From NCBI GenBank assembly GCA_017477005.1, contig JAFUXY010000209.1, forward strand, positions 1 through 6,561: DNA of 6,561 nt. Reading direction: 5' to 3'. Below, piece by piece: positions 1 through 6,400 of the stretch. The stretch comes from Lachnospiraceae bacterium (lineage in GTDB: Bacteria > Bacillota > Clostridia > Lachnospirales > Lachnospiraceae). The notes beneath the pieces were generated by a model that was not told the origin of the DNA, did no database searches, and saw only the letters and a list, made by a program, of their open reading frames with translations. The translations under genes were made by a program, and so were the position numbers. Every line of letters starts with the position of its first letter. Position 1 is the stretch's first letter.

Positions 1-34
1 AAGAGAAGAAGGAAGAGAAGAAGGAAGAGAAGAA
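1..34 (+). repeat. 12-bp tandem repeat, about 2.8 copies
   Basis: The unit AAGAGAAGAAGG occurs at 1-12 and 13-24 without change, and its first ten bases recur at 25-34. Twelve bases are four codons, so the array encodes REEG units in the tail of the upstream gene. A change in copy number would keep the frame. The array may extend beyond the left edge. Confidence 0.9.
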
Positions 35-157
35 ACAATGATTTTTGCAATAAAAAGCTTGATGACAAACGCCAGATGGACGGCAGATCAAGCAATGGAG
101 AGTCTAGGGATCAGTCAAAGCGAAAAAGGGAGGTACCGTAGGCTGATTCAGACATAA
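2..157 (+). CDS. C-terminal tail of an Rpn-like / PD-(D/E)XK nuclease-transposase family protein (5' partial)
   Basis: The frame beginning at base 2 is open from the window edge to the TAA at 155-157, giving 51 residues. It opens with three near-identical units (REEG, REEG, REET), then runs through a helical tail ending KGRYRRLIQT. Glu/Arg/Gly tandem repeats followed by a short tail of the kind 'QAMESLGIS...KGRYRRLI' are, from family knowledge, typical of the C-termini of Rpn recombination-promoting nucleases and PD-(D/E)XK transposase-like proteins common in Clostridia. The nuclease core lies outside the window, so no catalytic residue can be checked, and the family call is inference from the tail alone. 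An ATG at 38 is in frame but has no convincing Shine-Dalgarno site and sits inside the expected tail, so a separate 39-residue gene is less likely. A probable terminator follows 60 bases after the stop, separating it from the next gene. Confidence 0.6.
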   Translation, partial: REEGREEGREETMIFAIKSLMTNARWTADQAMESLGISQSEKGRYRRLIQT

Positions 158-217
158 AGACATAAGAAATTTTCTATTACTGGGTGGCTTTCTATGATAT
201 GAGAAATTGCATGATTT

Positions 218-256
218 AGGGGGAGAAGGTCTTTGGAGAAGACGCTCCTCCTTTTT
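218..256 (+). terminator. Probable rho-independent terminator of the upstream gene
   Basis: AGGGGGAG at 218-225 can pair with CTCCTCCT at 245-252 (eight pairs, one of them G-U). Inside it, GTCTT at 229-233 pairs with AAGAC at 239-243 around a five-base loop, with small unpaired bases between the two stems. T residues run from 252 to 256. The position, 60 bases after the upstream stop and just before the next promoter, suits a terminator. The internal loop and short T tract lower confidence. Confidence 0.6.
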
Positions 257-281
257 CAATATGGAAATAGAGAAAACACCG

Positions 282-310
282 TTGAAATAGACCCTCCTTT
301 GATCTATAAT
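282..310 (+). promoter_or_regulatory. SigA-type promoter of the giant surface-protein gene
   Basis: A -35 box TTGAAA lies at 282-287 (one mismatch to TTGACA) and a perfect -10 box TATAAT at 305-310, separated by exactly 17 bases. Transcription would start near 316-318 and give a leader of about 33 bases before the ATG at 350. That is too short for a riboswitch. No clear operator repeat is visible, so the gene looks driven by the housekeeping sigma factor. Confidence 0.8.
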
Positions 311-336
311 GGGAAAGAATGTCCGTCAAATTGAAC

Positions 337-343
337 AAGGAGG
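337..343 (+). promoter_or_regulatory. Shine-Dalgarno site for the giant gene
   Basis: AAGGAGG lies six bases upstream of the ATG at 350 and is a full match to the Firmicute anti-Shine-Dalgarno core. It fixes the start. The ATGs at 309 and 319 are in other frames, and the next in-frame ATG (389, residue 14) would remove the basic n-region of the signal peptide. Confidence 0.9.
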
Positions 344-349
344 GAGCAA

Positions 350-457
350 ATGGGGAAGAAATTTTGGAAAAGATTCACAAAACGGAGGATGTTGGCGGGG
401 CTTTTGGCGTTGGTTCTGGCAATGAGCGGAGTCTGGCCGATGACGCTCTTGGCGGCC
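350..457 (+). other. Signal peptide of the giant protein
   Basis: Residues 1-36. A strongly basic n-region (K3, K4, K7, R8, K11, R12, R13) is followed by a hydrophobic core around residues 14-34 rich in Leu, Ala and Val, then LLAA before D37. A-type cleavage after A35 or A36 would fit signal peptidase I. The abrupt change to an acidic sequence right after supports this as the mature N-terminus. It predicts Sec-dependent export. Confidence 0.9.
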
Positions 458-3400
458 GATGAGCTGGAGGGAGAGGCTGAAAGTGTCGAGGAAGCAGGCA
501 GCCGGGATGTCGGCACGTCTGTAGAAGGCGGAGTTGAAGAAGAAGAGACCGAATATAGCGTCTCCGTGGGAGAGGATGTCGGGAGCTACGAGGAGGAACT
601 TCCGCAGGAAGAGGTAGATTCTTCAAATCCGTATTCAGAGGCCGGTTCGAACGAGGATTTGTCCGGGGGCGGATTTGGGGAGGAAAGTCTGCCTTCTGAA
701 AAGAGTGATTCCGCAATAGAAGGAGAAGGCACAGAAGTGGCTTCGGAGTCTGAGGAAGTGGAATCCCAAAGCGGCACAGAAGAAGACGGGATAGTCGAGA
801 AATCGGAAGAAATAGTCAAAGAGAATGCGGATATGCTGGATGCCGATTGGAGCTTTGAAGATTATACCTACACATGGTTGTCTGGAAGTGAAGCTGCGAT
901 TACTGGATATACCGGAACGGGCGGTAACATCACAATTCCGGGAACGATTGGGAAGTACACAGTCACGAGGATTTGGGATAATGCGTTCAAAGGGAAATCT
1001 GAAATCACAGGGGTAACGCTGCCGGAGAGCATAGAGATTATTGGGTATTATGCCTTCACAGGTACGGGAATTGAGAGCATCAATATCCCGAAGAATGTGA
1101 CAAAATGTAGGGATTGGAACTATAATGGTCCGTTCACTGGAGCAACGGCACTAAAGGAAGTGACTTTCGAGGTTGGAATGAAAGCAATCCCGTCTTGTGT
1201 TTTATCTGGTGCAAGCAATGTGACGAAAGTGACGATTCCGGATGGAGTGAATTCGATAGGATATTGTGCATTCTTGAGGTGCTCGGCCTTGACAGAAGTG
1301 GTTCTTCCGGAGAACCTTGAAAGCATTGATTTTGGAGCGTTTGAGGGAGCAGGGATTACAAGTGTAGTGATCCCAAAAAATGTTTTGAACTGTGAGGGGA
1401 AGGATAATCGTGGACCATTCGCATCGTCAATGGTCAAGGAGGTGGTTTTCGAGGAAGGAATAAAAATGATACCAGCCAATGTGTTGCATAGTGCAAATCG
1501 CGTGACAAAGGTTCTGATTCCGAATGGGGTAACAGCAATAGGCACAGACGCTTTTAATAATTGTTCGGCTTTGACAGAAGTGGTTCTTCCAGAGAGCCTC
1601 GAGAGTATTGGGAAATCAGCGTTTTCCGGAACGGGAATTACGAGTGTGACGATTCCGAAGAGTGTGACGATTTGTGGGGGAGGAGATGGATTCGGACCAT
1701 TCACTCGTGCACAGGCACTCAAGGAGGTGGTTTTGGAGGCGGGAATGAAGACCATCCCAGCTAATATGCTATCTTGTTGGGGGTACCAAAGTTATGTGGA
1801 ACAAGTAACAATCCCGGACACTGTGGAGGAAATAGGAGATGGTGCCTTTTATTGCTGTAATCATCTATCGGATATATATTATGCAGGTTCAGAGTCTGAT
1901 TGGAAATCTATTATTATTCAGTCAAATAATGAGCCTTTGTCTTCAGCAACAATACATTATAATTCTGCACCTTCAACCAGCAACCATAGATACCAGTTAT
2001 TTGATACCGGTCTCACATGGGAAGATGCCAAGAAGTACTGTGAAAGCGTAGGGGGACACTTAGCCACTATCACTTCAATCAGTGAGCAGGAGGAAGTAGA
2101 TAATTTGTTGGGGACGGGAACACGAAATAGTTATTGGATTGGGGGATATCGTGAATCGAATACTTGGAAATGGATTACTGGCGAAGATATGAGCTACACA
2201 AATTGGGCATCAGGAGAACCCAACAACTATAAGGCTTCATCTGACGAGGGAGAGGATTCGTTGATGCTTTATAGAAACAAAAATCCCCTGGGTCCCTCTT
2301 GGTTAGGTGCGTGGAATGATTTATATCATGATGGAACAAGTGGAGATGAAGAATTTTTTGGATTAGATAACTTTGGTTTTATTTGCGAGTGGAAATCTGC
2401 TGAACAAGAGAGCACATGTCTTGTTGACATTTCCCCTACATCTTTTACCTGTGATGGGAAGGAGAAAAAGCCCGCTGTCACTGTTCGAAAGATAGTGAAT
2501 GGACATGCTATAGTTGACGGCAACACAAACGTATTGCAAGAAGGAGTGGACTATACGGTCTCCTATGAAAACAATGTCGATGTAGGAACAGCGAAAGTAA
2601 TCGTGGAAGGGAAGGGAGAGTATAACGGAAAGGTTGTAAAATATTTTACCATCAAAGAGGCGCCGGAAAGTGGCGGCACAGGTGAGCAGGGGAATAATGG
2701 AAATGTCAAAACGTTGGCCGATTTTTCCATTGGAAAACCAAAATCCGGCAATATCACGAACGAAACTGTTGTGAAATTTTTCCCCGGTGACTGGTCGGTT
2801 TCTACAGCAGATTTTCCAGTGCAAATGAAAATGGATGTAAATGGAGATGGTTCATATAATATTCGATTATCCATTGGTATAGGGCGAAAAGACCTTTTGG
2901 ACGATGAAACGAGTTGGTTTGATTATAAAAAGAAAATCAAGGATATCAAAAAAAACATAGAGGAAGCGAAGGATGTACGGGATTTAAAATATTATTATGA
3001 AAATTGGGCTAAGCAGGATTTTTGGGGAAATAAGAAGAACAATGTGATAAAAAAATCCCTTGTAAAAACGAGCAAATTCCAGGTCTTTCCGGAACTCAGT
3101 TGTATGGGATATGGAGAGCTAAAATGCGATAAGGATGGAAACATCCTTTCCCAAGAAGTAAAAGTGGCCACTACGGCGAATTGGGAAGGGTCCGTGGATT
3201 GGAAATTCTTTACTCCAATCGGACCTATGTATCTGGAATTGAAAGGCGGAGCAAGAGTAAAGGGAACCATCGGGCCCAAATATCAAGTCAAAGAGGACAA
3301 ATGGGAGATTGTAGATGGAAGCCTGACTTTAGAACCAAATATTTCCCTGGAAGGAGGGTATGGTATCGCAAAGGTGGCGACCATGGGAGCGTATGGGCAG

Positions 3401-6400
3401 GCATCAGTTCCGATTACTCTTCTTCCCAAAAGTAAAGGGGAATTCAACGCAGAGGCCGGAGTGCATTTATACGCTGTATTTATCATAGACTGGAATTATA
3501 GCTTGGCGAAGATTTCCGTGCCTTTATGGGGAGATAGTGAGCAAGGCGACAGCTTGAACGAAGAGGCGGCGGCTTTGTACGCGCCGGAGGGGTATGAATG
3601 GAAGCTGGATGACGAAGAGTATATTGACACGTCCTTCGTCGAAGAAACCACCGAATGGGAGGGGGGAGCGGACGCCTTGCTTTCCGACGGCAACGCGGGA
3701 ACCGGGCAGTCCACCCTGCAGGAAGGAATTCTGCCGACCTCCCTTCCTATGATGACAAAGATCGGGAACAAGAAGCTGCTGGTTTGGCAGGCTTTTGACA
3801 AGGAAAAGAACATGCTCGACGCCTGCTCGTTAATGTACTCCGTTTTCGAGGACGGGAAGTGGTCGGAGCCTGCCGCCGTGTACGACGACGGCACGTCCGA
3901 TTTTTACGCAGACCTGAAAACGATAAACGGCAACGCGGTTTTGGTTTGGCAGAACGCAGACCAGGCGTTCGGAACGGAGGAGAATACAACGACAGCCTTA
4001 GAAAAAATGGGCGCCCATTCAAAGATTTACGCCGCGACATTCAACGCGTCAAGCAACAAATTCGAGAACATTCAAAACGTGAGCGGGGACAGGACGGGCA
4101 TGATGCCGCAGGTGTTTGAAGACGGCTCGAAAACGGTTGTGACCTATGTACGCAATTCGGACAACGCCATGATGCAGACGTCGGGGACGAATTCCATTCT
4201 CCTTCGGACGATGGAATCCGGCTCTTTGTCCGACGAAACAACTTTGCTGTCAACGAGCCAGACGGTGGACAATTACACTTACCGGAACGGCGAAGTGTAT
4301 TACGTGGCGGGGGACCCCTCCGGCGATACACAGGGCACCTTGCTCCGGAACCAGAAAGGGCAAGTTGTCTCGTCCGCAGACGGACAGGCGGAGAATGTCT
4401 CTTATCTTGCGAACGCCGGCGGGCAGGTAGTCTATCTGGAAAACGGGCAAGTTTTTTCCTGCGAGTCGGGAAGCTCCTCCAGTCTGGCCGGGAAAGCCCT
4501 CGTCGGAAACGGCGCGAAATTCTGCACGAACGGAACGAAATCCGGGATTGTTTGGCCCAGCTATGACGAGGAGACGAACACGGGGAGCATTTTAGCTTCC
4601 ATGCTCGGGGAGGAAGGGTATGCCGAGGCGGTGACTCTCTACGAGGCAAAGGGAACGTCCTTCCGGTGCATCAGCCCGGTGTTGGACGAGGACGGACGCT
4701 GGCAGATCGCGGCGAACGCTGAGGACACACAATCCGGCCTCCATTCCCTCGTATATTTGGAGAGGGAAGAGGCGACAGACATGTCCCTTGATTACGCCAC
4801 GATCAACGAATTTGATATAGATGAAAACGGAAATATCGGCGTGATTTACTACGTCACCAACACTTCGGACAGGGACATAGACACTGTGATTTTGGAAGCG
4901 AAAAAGCCGGGCGGAGACGTCATCACTAGGAAGGAAATCAGCATGAAGCTGGCCCCGGGCGAGAGCGGTTCCGGGACAGAGTACGTGAATTTTGGCGCCC
5001 TGTCGGGGGCTTCCGATATGCAGGTATCCATTTACGCAAAAGGGCAGACGGATATCTCTGAAAACGTGATCACTGACAAGGTAGGGCAGACGGATATCTC
5101 CGTTGCCTCCAACTATGCGGAGGACGACAAGTCGGTTTATGTGGTCGCCAATTTGTCGAACCTGTCGCAATTCGACGCTGATGACATCGAGCTTTCCGTC
5201 GCAGAGGAAGACAAGACATTGACAAAAGTGGATAATATTTCCATGAACGCCGGGGCGGAGAAAGAGGTGGAATGCTCCGTTTCGAAATCGGATATCGCCT
5301 ACAACGAAGACGGGATCGCCTACCTGAAATTAGTGGCAACAGCGCCGTCCGGGGACTACAATGAGGACAACAACATTGCCTACGTGACGCTGTATAATGA
5401 TTCCTATACAGAGCCGAAAGATCCGGATCCCGTGGATCCTATACCTGAGGGTCCCGTCGTTCCCGTGTCCGATGTGACGCTCAGCCCGAGCGCTTTGTCG
5501 CTGAAGGTGGAGTCTGTAGGGACACTGACGGCGACGGTGCTGCCAGAGACCGCGACGGACAAGACCGTGACGTGGAAGTCCTCGGACGAGGGCGTTGCGA
5601 CCGTGAAGGACGGGACGGTGACGGGAGTAGGAGAGGGAACCGCGGACATCACCGTGACGACGGCCGACGGGGCGAAGACCGCAACGGCGAAGGTGACGGT
5701 GGAGAGAAAGGATGAGCAGGGGACGGACACAAAGGCGTATTGTACCCTGACATCCACCGCGGGAACCGGCGGGACCATCCGGCCTTCCGGCGAAAAGAAG
5801 GTCGCCAAAGGCGGATCGCAGTCGTACGTGATCAAAGCGGACACCGGATACAAGATCAGCGACGTGCTGGTGGACGGGAAGAGCGTCGGCACAAGGAACA
5901 CGTATTCCTTCATAAAACCGGACGCAGACCATGCGATCGAGGCCAGATTCGCCGCAGAGGGAGGCGAATCCATCGTCAAGGCGCAGAAGATAACGATGTC
6001 CAAGAGCCAGCTGAACCTGGAGGTAGGGGAGAAGGCTTCTGTTTCCGCGACCGTATCCCCGGAGAACGCGTCAAACAAGACGCTTGTATGGACAACGTCC
6101 AAAGCGGGGGTGGCTGCCGTGAAAAACGGGACAATCTCGGCCGTTTCAGCGGGGGAGGCGACCATCAAGGCGAACGCGGCCGACGGGAGCGGGGTCTTCG
6201 GCTCGGTGAAGGTGGCCGTGAACCCGGCGCAGAAGAAAGCCCAGGCCATCACGGGGACAAAGTCCTACAAGAAGAACCGGACGGACAAGGCGTTTTCGCT
6301 GGACGCGAAGCTTTCCACAGGAAATGGGAAGCTGGCCTACCAGACGTCCAACGGCTCGGTCGCCACGGTCTCGAGCAAGGGCGTCGTCACCATAAAGGGA

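Noticed and set aside
1..34. Short tandem repeat as the edge of a CRISPR array
   Set aside because: The units are contiguous 12-mers without spacers and are in frame with a coding tail.
309..321. Upstream ATGs at 309 and 319 as starts
   Set aside because: Both are in other frames, lack ribosome sites and fall at or before the predicted transcription start or just inside the leader.
825..1016. Plus-strand 63-codon frame
   Set aside because: It is out of frame inside the giant gene, over the start of the LRR domain, with no Shine-Dalgarno site of note.
1120..1755. Reverse-strand open frame of 211 codons with internal repeats
   Set aside because: Its repeats mirror the LRR super-repeats on the plus strand. 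It is a shadow of the real domain.
1985..2392. C-type lectin domain as the variable target of a diversity-generating retroelement
   Set aside because: DGR targets often use a C-type lectin fold, but usually at the protein C-terminus. Here the domain is internal and of the canonical cysteine type, and no template repeat or reverse transcriptase is in the window.
2948..3055. A8 (2948-2955) and A7 (3049-3055) runs as phase-variation or frameshift sites
   Set aside because: The frame is continuous across both, they lie in an AT-rich Lys-rich helix where such runs are expected, and there is no alternative-frame product of interest.
5425..5439. Two GGATCC sites nine bases apart, resembling a cloning junction
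   Set aside because: They encode the Asp-Pro repeats of a natural linker, in frame with domains on both sides. Chance codon use explains them.
4041..5932. Several other long reverse-strand frames (4041-4649, 4592-5170, 5330-5932)
   Set aside because: They overlap each other and a continuous plus-strand frame with clear domains. Their Arg/Pro/Ser-rich translations are typical of shadows in GC-rich coding DNA.
5404..6252. Reverse-strand open frame of 282 codons
   Set aside because: It lies opposite well-recognised Big_2 and InlB B-repeat domains. GC-rich sense codons leave few reverse stops, and the reverse translation is Ser/Thr/Val/Pro low-complexity with no recognisable domain.
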